This document shows, one piece after another, positions 52,232 to 62,278 of a stretch of 64,000 nucleotides of DNA. The position numbers and the translations under genes were made by a program. The notes under the pieces were generated by a model that was not told the origin of the DNA, ran no database searches, and was given only the letters and a program-made list of their open reading frames with translations. Position 1 is the stretch's first letter; each line of letters starts with the position of its first letter. This DNA comes from Streptomyces fructofermentans (GTDB taxonomy: Bacteria > Actinomycetota > Actinomycetes > Streptomycetales > Streptomycetaceae), in contig NZ_BMWD01000005.1 in the NCBI RefSeq assembly GCF_014651055.1, forward strand, positions 204,716 to 268,715, given 5' to 3'.

Positions 52232-53265
52232 CCGCCACCGCCCCCGCGGCGGACGAGCGCCTGCTGAGGACCTCGCCGCTGCGCCGGCTCCTGGGCCGCC
52301 CCGAACTCGGCTCCGTGGTCGGCGCGCTCGCCGTCTTCCTGTTCTTCGCGCTGGTCGCCGACGGTTTCCTCCGGGCGGCCGGGCTGAGCACCGTGCTCTA
52401 CGCGGCCTCGACGATCGGCATCATGGCGGTGCCCGTCGCGCTGCTGATGATCGGCGGCGAGTTCGACCTGTCCGCGGGCGTGATGGTCACCTCGTCCGCG
52501 CTGATCTCCTCGATGTTCAGCTACCAGATGACCGCGAACGTCTGGGTCGGGGTCGGCGTCTCGCTCCTCGCGACCCTCGCGATCGGCTTCTTCAACGGCT
52601 TCATGCTGACCCGCACCAAGCTGCCGAGCTTCATCATCACGCTCGGCACCTTCCTGATGCTGACCGGCCTGAACCTCGGCTTCACCAAGCTCATCAGCGG
52701 CACGGTCTCCACCAAGTCCATCGCCGACATGGAGGGCTACTCCTCCGCGCAGGACGTCTTCGCCTCCGTGCTCACCGTCGGCGGGGTCGACTTCAAGATC
52801 ACCATCCTGTGGTGGTTCGGTCTGGTGGCTGTCGCCTCCTGGATCCTGCTGCGCACCCGCGTCGGCAACTGGATCTTCGCCGTCGGTGGCGGGAAGGACG
52901 CGGCCCGCGCGGTCGGCGTGCCCGTGGAGAGGACCAAGATCGGCCTCTACATGGGCGTCGCCCTCGCCGCCTGGATCGCCGGACAGCACCTGCTGTTCTC
53001 GTTCGACGTCGTCCAGTCGGGCGAGGGCGTCGGCAAGGAGCTGACGTACATCATCGCGGCCGTCATCGGCGGCTGCCTGATCACCGGCGGCTACGGATCG
53101 GCCGTCGGCTCGGCGATCGGCGCCCTGATCTTCGGCATGACCGACAAGGGCATCGTGTTCGCGGAGTGGAACCCCGACTGGTTCAAGTTCTTCCTGGGAG
53201 CGATGCTGCTCCTCGCGACCCTGCTCAACGCCTGGGTCCGCAAGCGCGCGGAGGCGACGGCATGA
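52228..53265 (+). CDS. Sugar ABC transporter permease (RbsC-like)
   Basis: 345-aa membrane permease with 8-10 helices. [21 protein letters not shown] and [20 protein letters not shown] are typical of the BPD_transp_2 family. GTGA and ATGA overlaps on both sides show an obligate three-gene operon. Confidence 0.95.
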   Translation: MTATAPAADERLLRTSPLRRLLGRPELGSVVGALAVFLFFALVADGFLRAAGLSTVLYAASTIGIMAVPVALLMIGGEFDLSAGVMVTSSALISSMFSYQMTANVWVGVGVSLLATLAIGFFNGFMLTRTKLPSFIITLGTFLMLTGLNLGFTKLISGTVSTKSIADMEGYSSAQDVFASVLTVGGVDFKITILWWFGLVAVASWILLRTRVGNWIFAVGGGKDAARAVGVPVERTKIGLYMGVALAAWIAGQHLLFSFDVVQSGEGVGKELTYIIAAVIGGCLITGGYGSAVGSAIGALIFGMTDKGIVFAEWNPDWFKFFLGAMLLLATLLNAWVRKRAEATA

Positions 53266-54074
53266 CACGGTCCGACACGACGCGGTCCGCCGCGCCCACC
53301 GCCCTGGTCGAGCTCGACGGCGTCAGCAAGCACTACGGCAACATCCGCGCGCTCGAAGGGGTCTCGCTCACCGTCCACGCGGGCGAGATCACCTGTGTGC
53401 TCGGCGACAACGGCGCCGGCAAGTCGACGCTCATCAAGATCATCGCAGGGCTGCACCAGCACGACGCGGGCACCTTCCGCATCGAGGGCGAGGAGGTCAG
53501 GCCCGCCTCCCCGCGCGAGGCCCTCGACCACGGCATCGCCACGGTCTACCAGGACCTCGCCGTGGTCCCCCTGATGCCGGTCTGGCGGAACTTCTTCCTC
53601 GGCTCCGAACCGCGCAAGGGCTCCGGCCCCTTCAAGCGGCTGGACGTCGACCTGATGCGCCGCACGACCCACGCCGAACTGCTGCGCATGGGCATCGACC
53701 TGAGGGACGTCGACCAGCCGATCGGCACGCTCTCCGGCGGCGAACGCCAGTGCGTGGCCATCGCGCGCGCCGTCCACTTCGGCGCCAAGGTCCTCGTCCT
53801 CGACGAACCGACCGCCGCACTCGGGGTGAAGCAGTCGGGCGTGGTCCTCAAGTACGTGGCTGCCGCGCGTGACGCCGGCCTCGGTGTGGTTCTGATCACC
53901 CACAACCCGCACCACGCGTACCTCGTGGGCAACCGCTTCGTGCTCCTCAAGCGCGGCACGATGGTCGGCAGCCACGCGCGCGACGGGATCACACTGGACG
54001 AACTCACCCGCCAAATGGCGGGCGGCAGCGAGCTGGACGACCTCCGGCACGAACTGGAAGGCACCACTCCGTAG
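53262..54074 (+). CDS. Sugar ABC transporter ATP-binding protein
   Basis: 270 residues. Single nucleotide-binding domain: Walker [10 protein letters not shown], signature [14 protein letters not shown], Walker [12 protein letters not shown] and H-loop LITHNP. Shorter than the two-domain RbsA type, as in the FrcA-like group. Last gene of the importer operon. Confidence 0.95.
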   Translation: MTRSDTTRSAAPTALVELDGVSKHYGNIRALEGVSLTVHAGEITCVLGDNGAGKSTLIKIIAGLHQHDAGTFRIEGEEVRPASPREALDHGIATVYQDLAVVPLMPVWRNFFLGSEPRKGSGPFKRLDVDLMRRTTHAELLRMGIDLRDVDQPIGTLSGGERQCVAIARAVHFGAKVLVLDEPTAALGVKQSGVVLKYVAAARDAGLGVVLITHNPHHAYLVGNRFVLLKRGTMVGSHARDGITLDELTRQMAGGSELDDLRHELEGTTP

Positions 54075-54084
54075 GACGTTCCCG

Positions 54085-54114
54085 GGCGGGGCGGGGCCGA
54101 CCGCGCGCCCCGCC
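54085..54114 (+). terminator. Possible terminator after the ABC operon
   Basis: GGCGGGGC (54085-54092) pairs with GCCCCGCC (54107-54114) across a 14-nt loop, just past the ATPase gene. Confidence 0.4.
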
Positions 54115-54203
54115 GCGACGGACCCGCAGCTCACGCCCGACCCGCTCCGCCGGGGCGCTCCCCAGCGCAGCGAACGGCGACGGCGTGAGGCAGAATCGGC
54201 GCG

Positions 54204-55391
54204 ATGAGCACCTACCGCGACCTCGCACTGCCCCGGGCTCTCGGCTCCGCCCGAGCAGCGGGCGCCCCGATCGGCTCCCGCCGGGCCACCGTCCTGCGCA
54301 CCGTGGGCACGCGCGAGAGGCGTTCGCACCTGACCGCTCCCCGTGTCCCGACCGTCGGCATCGACATCGGCGGCACGAAGGTGATGGCGGGCGTCGTCGA
54401 CGCGGACGGCAACATCCTGGAGAAGCTCCGGACGGAGACGCCCGACAAGTCCAAGAGCCCCAAGGTCGTCGAGGACACCATCGTCGAACTGGTACTGGAC
54501 CTCTCCGACCGGCACGACGTCCACGCGGTGGGCATCGGCGCGGCGGGCTGGGTCGACGCCGAACGCAGCCGCGTCCTGTTCGCGCCCCACCTGTCGTGGC
54601 GCAACGAGCCCCTCCGGGACCGCCTCGCCGGGCGGCTCGCGGTCCCCGTCCTGGTGGACAACGACGCGAACTCCGCCGCCTGGGCCGAGTGGCGCTTCGG
54701 CGCCGGCCGCGGCGAGGACCACCTCGTCATGATCACCCTCGGCACCGGCATCGGCGGCGCCATCCTGGAGGACGGCCAGGTCAAGCGCGGCAAGTTCGGC
54801 GTCGCGGGCGAGTTCGGTCACATGCAGGTCGTGCCCGGCGGCCACCGCTGCCCGTGCGGCAACCGCGGCTGCTGGGAGCAGTACAGCTCCGGAAACGCCC
54901 TGGTCCGCGAGGCCCGGGAACTCGCCGCCGCCGACTCCCCGGTGGCGTACGGGATCATCGAGCACGTCAAGGGCAACGTCTCCGAGATCACCGGCCCCAT
55001 GATCACCGAGCTGGCCCGCGACGGCGACGCCATGTGCGTCGAGCTGCTCCAGGACATCGGCCAGTGGCTCGGCGTCGGCATCGCGAACCTGGCCGCCGCG
55101 CTCGACCCCTCGTGCTTCGTCATCGGCGGCGGCGTCAGCGCCGCCGACGACCTGCTGATCGGCCCCGCGCGGGACGCCTTCCGGCGCCACCTGACCGGAC
55201 GCGGCTACCGCCCCGAGGCCCGCATCGCCCGCGCCCAGCTCGGTCCCGAGGCCGGCATGGTCGGCGCCGCGGACCTGGCCCGGCTCGTCGCCCGCCGCTT
55301 CCGCCGTGCCAACCGGCGCAGAGTGGAGCGGTACGAGCGCTACGAGCGCTACGCCGAGTCGCGCCGCGCCGCCCGGGAGTCCTCGCTGTGA
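54204..55391 (+). CDS. ROK-family sugar kinase (glucokinase-like)
   Basis: 395 residues. After a 50-residue Arg/Ala-rich N-terminal extension, ROK core GIDIGGTKVMAGVVD (about 52-66), GIGAAGWVD, LVDNDANSAAWAEW (catalytic Asp) and zinc motif CPCGNRGCWEQYSSG. C-terminal tail repeats ERYERYERYAE. A CAGAAT box 7 bp before ATG 54204 indicates a leaderless mRNA. Likely phosphorylates the sugar imported by the preceding transporter. Confidence 0.93.
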   Translation: MSTYRDLALPRALGSARAAGAPIGSRRATVLRTVGTRERRSHLTAPRVPTVGIDIGGTKVMAGVVDADGNILEKLRTETPDKSKSPKVVEDTIVELVLDLSDRHDVHAVGIGAAGWVDAERSRVLFAPHLSWRNEPLRDRLAGRLAVPVLVDNDANSAAWAEWRFGAGRGEDHLVMITLGTGIGGAILEDGQVKRGKFGVAGEFGHMQVVPGGHRCPCGNRGCWEQYSSGNALVREARELAAADSPVAYGIIEHVKGNVSEITGPMITELARDGDAMCVELLQDIGQWLGVGIANLAAALDPSCFVIGGGVSAADDLLIGPARDAFRRHLTGRGYRPEARIARAQLGPEAGMVGAADLARLVARRFRRANRRRVERYERYERYAESRRAARESSL

Positions 55392-55966
55392 CCGCTTCAC
55401 TGCCCCGCCAGGCCGCGCCCCCGGACGAGCCCCGGCCCCCGGAGGACCGGGGCCACCGGATCCGCCGCCGCGCGCTGACGCTCATCATCATCGTGCTGCT
55501 GATCGGCGTCCCGGCCGGCTACCTGGTGATCTCCGCCAACCAGAGCCGCGACAGCGGCAAGGACAAGGCGGCGAAGTACTCGGCCACCGGCCTCACCCCG
55601 GGCTGGCCCTCGCGTGTCCAGCGCAGGCTGTACCAGGTGCCCGTCCCGGGCGGCTCGACCGAGGTCGCGTACTACGAGACGAACAACTGGAAGACCAGCC
55701 GCCTGTACGTCCAGTTCCTCACCGACGAGAAGGGACTCGACAAGTTCCTGAAGAACGTCGGGACCGACCGCGACGAGCTGACGAGGAACGACATCGCGAT
55801 CAGCGCACGGGACCGGAGGGTGGTCGGCTGGGAGTTCGGCGGCCCCGGAGTCTGGGCCGGCGTCACCCACGCGCAGAAGAACCCGACCCCCACCCTGGAC
55901 ATCGTCGTGAACTGGCCGCGGCCCGGTCGTCCGATGGTCCACGTGGTCTCCAGAACGACCCCCTGA
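55388..55966 (+). CDS. Single-pass membrane protein of unknown function
   Basis: 192 residues. Proline-rich cytoplasmic N-terminus, one transmembrane helix (ALTLIIIVLLIGVPAGYLVI) and an extracytoplasmic domain (YYETNNWKTSRLYVQFLTDE, IAISARDRRVVGWEFGGPGV). Start overlaps the kinase stop (GTGA), hence translationally coupled. No family recognised. Confidence 0.85.
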   Translation: MTASLPRQAAPPDEPRPPEDRGHRIRRRALTLIIIVLLIGVPAGYLVISANQSRDSGKDKAAKYSATGLTPGWPSRVQRRLYQVPVPGGSTEVAYYETNNWKTSRLYVQFLTDEKGLDKFLKNVGTDRDELTRNDIAISARDRRVVGWEFGGPGVWAGVTHAQKNPTPTLDIVVNWPRPGRPMVHVVSRTTP

Positions 55967-56010
55967 CCTGCCAGGACCCGCCGCCGGACCGCGTTGTCGG
56001 ACCCTGCCCG

Positions 56011-56037
56011 TAGAGTCGAAGACCAGTGGTCGGACCA
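56011..56037 (+). promoter_or_regulatory. Possible promoter and TGGTCGGACCA palindrome before the helicase gene
   Basis: TAGAGT (56011-56016) could be a -10 box. TGGTC-G-GACCA (56027-56037) sits at the expected start site, 23 bp before the ATG. It is the reverse complement of the core at 51187-51197. Confidence 0.4.
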
Positions 56038-56060
56038 GGGCGAGGGAGGTGGCCGGGAGC

Positions 56061-59030
56061 ATGGGCGAGGGACGGACGCGTGACGTGCCGGACGCCGGAC
56101 CCGAGGTGTCCGTCCGCCTGGCCGCGGTCTTCCTGCCGTCCGCGCTGCCCCGCGACGGCCGGATCGCCTTCTGGGACCCGGAAGCCGCGCACCCGCCCCT
56201 CGACGCGGCCGGCCCGCCCGCCGCGCCCGGCCCGGCGGGAGCGACCGGGACCACCGGAGCGGCCGACGACGCCGACCGGCCGGAGCGGGCCGATCCGGAC
56301 GCGGGCACCGCTGCCTCCGGCACCGACCCGGACACCTGCACCGGGATCACGGTCGTACGGCGGCACGGTGCGGGCGTGCGACGGGCCTCGGTGCCCGCGC
56401 TGACCCTGCCGCTCACGGCGGCCCTGCCGTTGCTCGTCCGGGCCCGCCGCGACCCCGCCGCGCACCCCGCCACCGCCTGCTGGGGCGCGGCCGCGCTGCA
56501 CGCGCTGCGCCTGGTCGCGCGCGGTCGGATGCTGCCCGGCCTGACACCCGAGGGGCACGACGCGTGGCGGGCCGGCCCCCTGGACCCGGACGACATCGCC
56601 CACCTGCGGGCGGTGGCCGCGGCCCTTCCGCACGAGGGGCACGCGGTGCCGCTCCCCGGCCGGGGCCCGCTGCGGCTGCCCGAACCGGAAGCGCTGATGC
56701 GCGCCTTCCTGGACGCCGTGGCCGACGCCCTGCCCCGCACGGCCGCCGCGCCCTACGCCGCGGGGAACCCGTTCGCGGCGAGCGGTCCCACCCGGCTGCC
56801 CGGCGCCCGCGGCTGGGCCGCCGAGGTGGCCGCGGGGATGGACGCCGGCGTGCGGATCTCGCTGCGCCTGGACCTGTCCGGCTTCGACCTCTTCGACGAC
56901 AGCGAGCAGGCCCGCCGGGCGGGCGCGGCCGTCGTCCAGGTGCACAGCCTCGCCGACCCCACCCTCGTCGTCGACGCGGCGGCCCTGTGGTCCGGCGAGG
57001 CCGACGCGACGTTCGGCCCCCGCGCCCGCGTGGACGCCGCTCTGGCCGTGCGGCGCGCGGCCCGCGTCTGGCCGCCCCTCGACCGGCTGTCCGCACAGGA
57101 CACGCCGGACGTGCTCGCGCTCTCCCAGGACGAGCTGTCGGACCTCCTCGGCGTCGCCGCCACCCGCCTCGGCGCCGCCGGGGTCGCCGTGCACTGGCCG
57201 CGCGACCTCGCCCAGGACCTGAGCGCGGCAGCGGTCGTGCGGCCCGCCCCGGGATCCGCCACCGACGGCACCGGGTTCTTCGAGAGCGAGGCGCTGCTCC
57301 AGTTCCGCTGGCAGCTCGCGCTCGGCGGCGACCCCCTCAGCGAGGCCGAGATGGACACGCTCGCCGAGGCCCACCGCCCCGTCGTGCGGCTGCGGGACCA
57401 GTGGGTGCTCGTCGACCCCGCCCTCGTCCGCAAGGCGCGCAAGCGCGAGCTGGGCCTGCTCGACCCGGTCGACGCGCTCTCCGCGGCGCTCACCGGCACC
57501 GCCGAGGTGGACGGCGAGACGGTCGAGACCGTGCCCGTCGGAGCGCTCGCCGCCCTGCGGGACCGGCTGACCGCGGGACCCCGGCCCGCCGAGCCCCCGC
57601 CAGGGCTGCGCGCGACCCTGCGCGACTACCAGCTCCGGGGACTGGCCTGGCTCGACCTGATGACGTCGCTGGGCCTCGGCGGCTGCCTCGCCGACGACAT
57701 GGGCCTCGGCAAGACCGTCACCCTCATCGCCCTCCACCTGAAGCGGGCCCGCACCGAGCCGACCCTCGTGGTCTGCCCCGCCTCGCTCCTCGGCAACTGG
57801 CAGCGGGAGATCGAGCGCTTCGCCCCCGGGGTGCCCGTCCGCCGCTTCCACGGCCCGGACCGCACGCTGGACGACGTGGCAGGCGGCTTCGTCCTCACCA
57901 CGTACGGCACCATGCGGTCGACGGCCCCGCGGCTGGCGCAGCAGCACTGGGGCATGGTCGTCGCGGACGAGGCCCAGCACGTCAAGAACCCGTACTCGGC
58001 GACGGCCAAGGCGCTGCGGACGATCCCGGCACCGGCCAGGGTCGCCCTGAGCGGCACGCCCGTGGAGAACAACCTCTCCGAGCTGTGGGCCCTGCTCGAC
58101 TGGACCACCCCCGGGCTGCTCGGCCCGCTGAAGTCCTTCCGCGCCCGCCACGCGCGCGCCGTTGAGAACGGCGAGGACGAGGAGGCGGCGGCCCGCCTGG
58201 CCCGGCTGGTCCGCCCCTTCCTGCTCCGCCGCAAGAAGTCCGACCCGGGCATCGTCCCCGAACTCCCGCCGAAGACGGAGACGGACCGTCCCGTCCCCCT
58301 CACCCGTGAGCAGGCCTCGCTGTACGAGGCGGTGGTGCGCGAGTCGATGCTCGCCATCGAGACGGCGGGCGGCATCGCCAGACGGGGCCTCGTGCTGAAG
58401 CTCCTGACGGCGCTCAAGCAGATCTGCGACCACCCCGCGCTGTATCTGAAGGAGGAGGCGGGGGCCGGTCCGCGCGGCGCCGACGCCGCCAGGCAGGCCG
58501 CCCGCTCCGGGAAGCTCGCCCTGCTCGACGAGCTGCTGGACACCCTGCTGGCCGAGGACGGCTCGGCGCTCGTCTTCACGCAGTACGTCGGGATGGCCCG
58601 GCTGATCACGGAGCACCTCACGACCCGGGCGGTCCCGGTGGAGATGCTCCACGGCGGAACGCCGATCCTGGAGCGCGAACGCATGGTGGACCGCTTCCAG
58701 AGCGGGGAGACACCTGTCCTGGTCCTGTCGCTCAAGGCGGCCGGCACCGGCCTGAACCTCACGCGCGCGGGCCATGTCGTCCACTTCGACCGCTGGTGGA
58801 ACCCGGCGGTCGAGGAGCAGGCCACCGACCGCGCGTACCGCATCGGGCAGACGCAGCCCGTCCAGGTCCACCGCCTCATCACCGAGGGCACCGTCGAGGA
58901 CCGCATCGCCGAGATGCTCGCCTCCAAGCGGGCCCTGGCGGACGCCGTCCTGGGCTCCGGAGAGGCCGCCCTGACCGAGCTGTCCGACCGCGACCTGTCC
59001 GACCTGGTGGCACTGCGGAGGTCCACGTGA
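56061..59030 (+). CDS. SNF2-family DEAD/H helicase-like ATPase
   Basis: 989-aa Swi2/Snf2 ATPase. The N-terminal half is a family-specific domain without known motifs and includes an Ala/Asp/Pro-rich segment. SNF2_N follows with DDMGLGKTVT (K551), DEAQ (636-639) and SGTPVENNLSELW, then Helicase_C with LVLSLKAAGTGLNLT, VHFDRWWNPAVE and motif VI DRAYRIGQTQ. Likely a dsDNA translocase remodelling protein-DNA complexes. ATG 56061 is preferred; GTG 56049 overlaps the GGAGG. Coupled to the SWIM gene (GTGA). Confidence 0.94.
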   Translation: MGEGRTRDVPDAGPEVSVRLAAVFLPSALPRDGRIAFWDPEAAHPPLDAAGPPAAPGPAGATGTTGAADDADRPERADPDAGTAASGTDPDTCTGITVVRRHGAGVRRASVPALTLPLTAALPLLVRARRDPAAHPATACWGAAALHALRLVARGRMLPGLTPEGHDAWRAGPLDPDDIAHLRAVAAALPHEGHAVPLPGRGPLRLPEPEALMRAFLDAVADALPRTAAAPYAAGNPFAASGPTRLPGARGWAAEVAAGMDAGVRISLRLDLSGFDLFDDSEQARRAGAAVVQVHSLADPTLVVDAAALWSGEADATFGPRARVDAALAVRRAARVWPPLDRLSAQDTPDVLALSQDELSDLLGVAATRLGAAGVAVHWPRDLAQDLSAAAVVRPAPGSATDGTGFFESEALLQFRWQLALGGDPLSEAEMDTLAEAHRPVVRLRDQWVLVDPALVRKARKRELGLLDPVDALSAALTGTAEVDGETVETVPVGALAALRDRLTAGPRPAEPPPGLRATLRDYQLRGLAWLDLMTSLGLGGCLADDMGLGKTVTLIALHLKRARTEPTLVVCPASLLGNWQREIERFAPGVPVRRFHGPDRTLDDVAGGFVLTTYGTMRSTAPRLAQQHWGMVVADEAQHVKNPYSATAKALRTIPAPARVALSGTPVENNLSELWALLDWTTPGLLGPLKSFRARHARAVENGEDEEAAARLARLVRPFLLRRKKSDPGIVPELPPKTETDRPVPLTREQASLYEAVVRESMLAIETAGGIARRGLVLKLLTALKQICDHPALYLKEEAGAGPRGADAARQAARSGKLALLDELLDTLLAEDGSALVFTQYVGMARLITEHLTTRAVPVEMLHGGTPILERERMVDRFQSGETPVLVLSLKAAGTGLNLTRAGHVVHFDRWWNPAVEEQATDRAYRIGQTQPVQVHRLITEGTVEDRIAEMLASKRALADAVLGSGEAALTELSDRDLSDLVALRRST

Positions 59031-61837
59031 CGTCGCCGACGGATCGCCCGGACACGGCGGAGGGAGCCGACGAGCATCCGTCCGCCCCAGGGAGCACGCC
59101 CGACCGGCCCGCGCGGACCCCGGGCGGCGACGCAACCGTTCCTGACCGAAGCTCGCTCCCGCCCCGCGAGCCCGGTCGGGAGGGCCGGGACGGCCCGCCG
59201 GCCGCGGACGCGTCCACCGAGGACCCACCGGCCGCCGGTTTCGAGGGCGACCCCGGCGGCGTGGGCGACCCCGCCGACGCCGGGGCAGCCGGTGACGCGG
59301 ACGGGGTCACTGGCGGTGCCACGGACACCGGTGCTCCCCGCCCGGCCGACGTTGCCCGGCGCGCCCTGCGCGCGGCGCGGCGCGGCGATCCGGCGGGGGC
59401 GTCGGCGGACGGACCGCGGAGCGCGGACGCCGACCCCTCCGATCAGCGGACGGCCACTCCCCGGCGGAAGCCGGGGGGCACCGAGCCTGCCCCGGCCAGG
59501 TCGGCCGGGCCGCACGCGTCCCGGCCGGGCGACCGGGCACGCGAGGCGCTGCGGCGCGCGGCCTCCCGCACAGCCCCGCACTCGTCGGCTGCCCCGCACA
59601 CACCGGGTGCGCCGGGGATGCCTGGCGAGCCGGAGGCGGCCGGGCGCGCGGACGGGCCCTCGAACGACGGCCCCGCAGCAGCGGGAGCAGCAGCAGGTAC
59701 GAGTGCGGGTGCGGGGGAGCGCGCCGAGGGGACCCGTGGTTCCGGGCCTGGCCACGGGGCGCCCTCGACCGACCCGTCGGATCCGCGCTTTTCCGCCCCG
59801 CGCGGGGAAGGGGAACGGGAAGAGGTCCCGTCGGCCGCCGGAGCCCGGCAGGTTCCCGGAGGCCCGCGGCCCGGCGACGCGGCCCGCGAGGCCCTGCGCA
59901 TCGCGCGGACCCGTGCCGCGGAGGAGCGGTCGGCCGCCCGGGGCCGGGAAGCCGGGCGCCGCAGCCGTTCCGGCGGTCCGGAGTCCGACAGCCCGGCGGC
60001 GACCGCGAACCGCCGCGCGGCGGCACAGGTCAGGGACCTTGCCGACCGCCTGGGCGGAGCCTTCGAGCCGTCGTCCGGCCCCGGGGTCGGGGCCCGCACC
60101 GGAGACACGGCCCGCGCCGGGGAGGCGATCCGCCTCGGGGACGCGATCCGTGCGGGCGACGCGATCCGCGCGGACGACGAGGTCCGTGCGGACGACGAGG
60201 TCCGTATCGAGGAGGCAGCCCGCCGGGTCCGCCCGGACGCGACACACGCACCATCGCGGACCGCACCGCAGACGGCGCCGAAGTCGATACGGGGCCAGGA
60301 GCCCGCCTCCGAGTCCGGATCTTCCGAGTCCCCGGCCGCGCCCCAGGCCCCGGCCGTGTCCGAGCCCGTGTCCGAGTCAGGGCCCGAGTCCGTCGCCACG
60401 CGTGCGGCGGGCTCGGCGCCGGGCCCGGACCCTTTCCCGCCCGTCCGCTCCGGAGCCGGCTCCGAGCCCCGTGCGGGCGCCGAAGCAGACCCCGGCCCCG
60501 ACCCTGGCTTCGATCTCGACCCCGCCTCCGGCCCAGGTGCCGCGCGGCGGGCCGTCGGGGCGCCCGCCCGTTCCATGGCGGCGCCGACCCGGGACGGCGA
60601 ACTGCGGCGTACGTTCCCGGCGTTGCCGGCACGGCCGCACGGGACGGACGCCTTCGCCGAGACCTGGTGGGGGAACGCCTGGGTGGCCGCGCTGGAGGAG
60701 ACGGCACTGGACGCGGCCCGTCTGGAGCGCGGCAAGGTGTACGCGGGCACGGGGCACGTGGACGCCATCACCGTCACGCCCGGGCTCGTACTCGCCTATG
60801 TGCACGGGAGCCGACCGCGGCCCTACCGGGTGCAGATCCGGACGAGGACCCTCACGGACGGGGACTGGGACCGCTTCCTCGACGCCGCCGCCGAACGGCC
60901 CGCGAACATCGCCGCGTTGCTCGACAGGAATCTCCCGCAGTCGCTCGCGGACAGCGGAGTGGGCCTGCTGCCCGGGCCGGGCGACCTCGTCCCGCAGTGC
61001 AGCTGCCCCGACTCCGGACACCCCTGCAAGCACGCCGCGGCCCTGTGCTACCAGACGGCACGCCTGCTGGACGAGGACCCCTTCGTCCTCCTGCTGCTGC
61101 GCGGGCGCGGCGAGCGCGAGCTCCTCGACGCGCTGTCCCGGCGCAACGCGACACTGGCCGCGCGTTCGGCGCGTACCGCCGAGGAGTCGGCGCTCCCCGG
61201 TGTATGGGCCCGCCACGCCCTCGCCCCCCGCACCCTGCCACCCCTTCCGGCACCCCTGCCGCCGCCCGCGCACCCGGAGCAGCCTCCGGCCTATCCGGCG
61301 GCCCCGGGCGGCCCCGACCCCTTCGCCCTGGACCAGTTGGCCACCGACGCGGCGGCCCGGGCGCACGCGCTGCTCACGACAGGACGCGACCCGGTCGCCG
61401 AACTCACCGTGTGGCAGGACGCCGTCCGACTCGCGGCCGGCCGTCCGGGCTCCGGCCTCACCGCCGCCACCCGCGCGCTCTACGCGTCACTCGCCGCCGC
61501 CGCGGGCCGCACTCCGGCGGACCTCGCGCGCGCGGTCGCCGCCTGGCGCCAGGGCGGCCTCGAAGGGCTCGCCGTCCTCGAAGAGCCGTGGGACCCGCCC
61601 GCGGGCCGTTTCGACCGGGCAAGGCCGCTCCTGCTGGCCGCGGACCTGCCCGCCTTCAGGCCCTGGCACAACCACCTCACCCACCCCCGCGGGCACCTGC
61701 AGATCCGGCTGGGCCAGGACGGCCTCTGGTACGCGTACGAGTCGGAGCCCGGCCATGACGACTGGTGGCCCCGGGGCACGCCCGACCTCGACCCGGTCGG
61801 CGCGCTCACGGGTCTGGGCTCGCCCACGGACTTCTGA
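59027..61837 (+). CDS. SWIM zinc-finger protein with long disordered N-terminus
   Basis: 936 residues. The C-terminal half is conserved: RRTFPALPARPHGTDAFAETWWGNAW, SWIM finger C658-x-C660-x6-C667-x-H669 (CSCPDSGHPCKH) and a helical tail. The first 510 residues are low-complexity and probably disordered, with three copies of a GDxAREALRxAR-like motif (near 108, 178 and 283) and an 18-bp-based repeat IRAGDAIRADDEVRADDEVR (about 370-390). GTG 59027 has GGAGG at 5 bp. Coupled to the helicase; such pairs recur in actinobacteria. Likely a DNA- or protein-binding partner. Confidence 0.9.
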   Translation: MTSPTDRPDTAEGADEHPSAPGSTPDRPARTPGGDATVPDRSSLPPREPGREGRDGPPAADASTEDPPAAGFEGDPGGVGDPADAGAAGDADGVTGGATDTGAPRPADVARRALRAARRGDPAGASADGPRSADADPSDQRTATPRRKPGGTEPAPARSAGPHASRPGDRAREALRRAASRTAPHSSAAPHTPGAPGMPGEPEAAGRADGPSNDGPAAAGAAAGTSAGAGERAEGTRGSGPGHGAPSTDPSDPRFSAPRGEGEREEVPSAAGARQVPGGPRPGDAAREALRIARTRAAEERSAARGREAGRRSRSGGPESDSPAATANRRAAAQVRDLADRLGGAFEPSSGPGVGARTGDTARAGEAIRLGDAIRAGDAIRADDEVRADDEVRIEEAARRVRPDATHAPSRTAPQTAPKSIRGQEPASESGSSESPAAPQAPAVSEPVSESGPESVATRAAGSAPGPDPFPPVRSGAGSEPRAGAEADPGPDPGFDLDPASGPGAARRAVGAPARSMAAPTRDGELRRTFPALPARPHGTDAFAETWWGNAWVAALEETALDAARLERGKVYAGTGHVDAITVTPGLVLAYVHGSRPRPYRVQIRTRTLTDGDWDRFLDAAAERPANIAALLDRNLPQSLADSGVGLLPGPGDLVPQCSCPDSGHPCKHAAALCYQTARLLDEDPFVLLLLRGRGERELLDALSRRNATLAARSARTAEESALPGVWARHALAPRTLPPLPAPLPPPAHPEQPPAYPAAPGGPDPFALDQLATDAAARAHALLTTGRDPVAELTVWQDAVRLAAGRPGSGLTAATRALYASLAAAAGRTPADLARAVAAWRQGGLEGLAVLEEPWDPPAGRFDRARPLLLAADLPAFRPWHNHLTHPRGHLQIRLGQDGLWYAYESEPGHDDWWPRGTPDLDPVGALTGLGSPTDF

Positions 61838-62212
61838 ACACCGGCTGCCGCCCCGGCGCGTGGCTGTCTGCCCGGCGCGTTCGGGCCCGCCGACGGCCGG
61901 TCGGCCGTCGACGCCCGCACCCGTGTCCGTACCTGTGTCCGCACCGCGTCCGCGACCCGTTCCCACACCCGCCGCGGCGCCCACGCCAGGGAGTGCCGGC
62001 CGGGTCCACCCGGGTCGGGTGCATGAGCCCCCAGGTCCGGGCCCCGAGGTCCGGACCCCCAGGTCCGGGCGCCCAGGTCCACCCGGGTCGGGCGTCCGAG
62101 GTCGCGGCCGGCCGGCCGCGCGGGTTCCGCCGGCCGGGAGACGCCGGCCCCAACTGCCTTGACTGCGTTGATTTCCCGGCGCGTCGGGCGGTCGGCTCGT
62201 ACGATGACCTCC
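61838..62212. other. 375-bp gene-free stretch with GGTCCGG repeats
   Basis: 62036-62100 has several AGGTCCGG-type near-repeats (period about 20-21 bp). The right end carries the promoter of the leader peptide. No coding frame is supported. Confidence 0.6.
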
Positions 62213-62278
62213 ATGGTCCTCAGCCTGTGCCGCCCGGTCCCGCGGTTCCGCGTGCGTACGCCGCACGGCTGTTGTTGA
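62213..62278 (+). CDS. Cysteine leader peptide (regulatory uORF)
   Basis: 21-codon open frame MVLSLCRPVPRFRVRTPHGC ending in C, with two adjacent Cys codons directly before the TGA. TACGAT (62200-62205) lies 7 bp before the ATG, so the mRNA is leaderless. Short uORFs with terminal Cys codons precede sulfur-metabolism genes in actinobacteria and act as cysteine-responsive attenuators. Here the next gene, 180 bp on, is a sulfite-oxidase-like enzyme. Inverted repeats (e.g. GGCATACGCC) occupy the gap. Confidence 0.8.
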   Translation: MVLSLCRPVPRFRVRTPHGCC

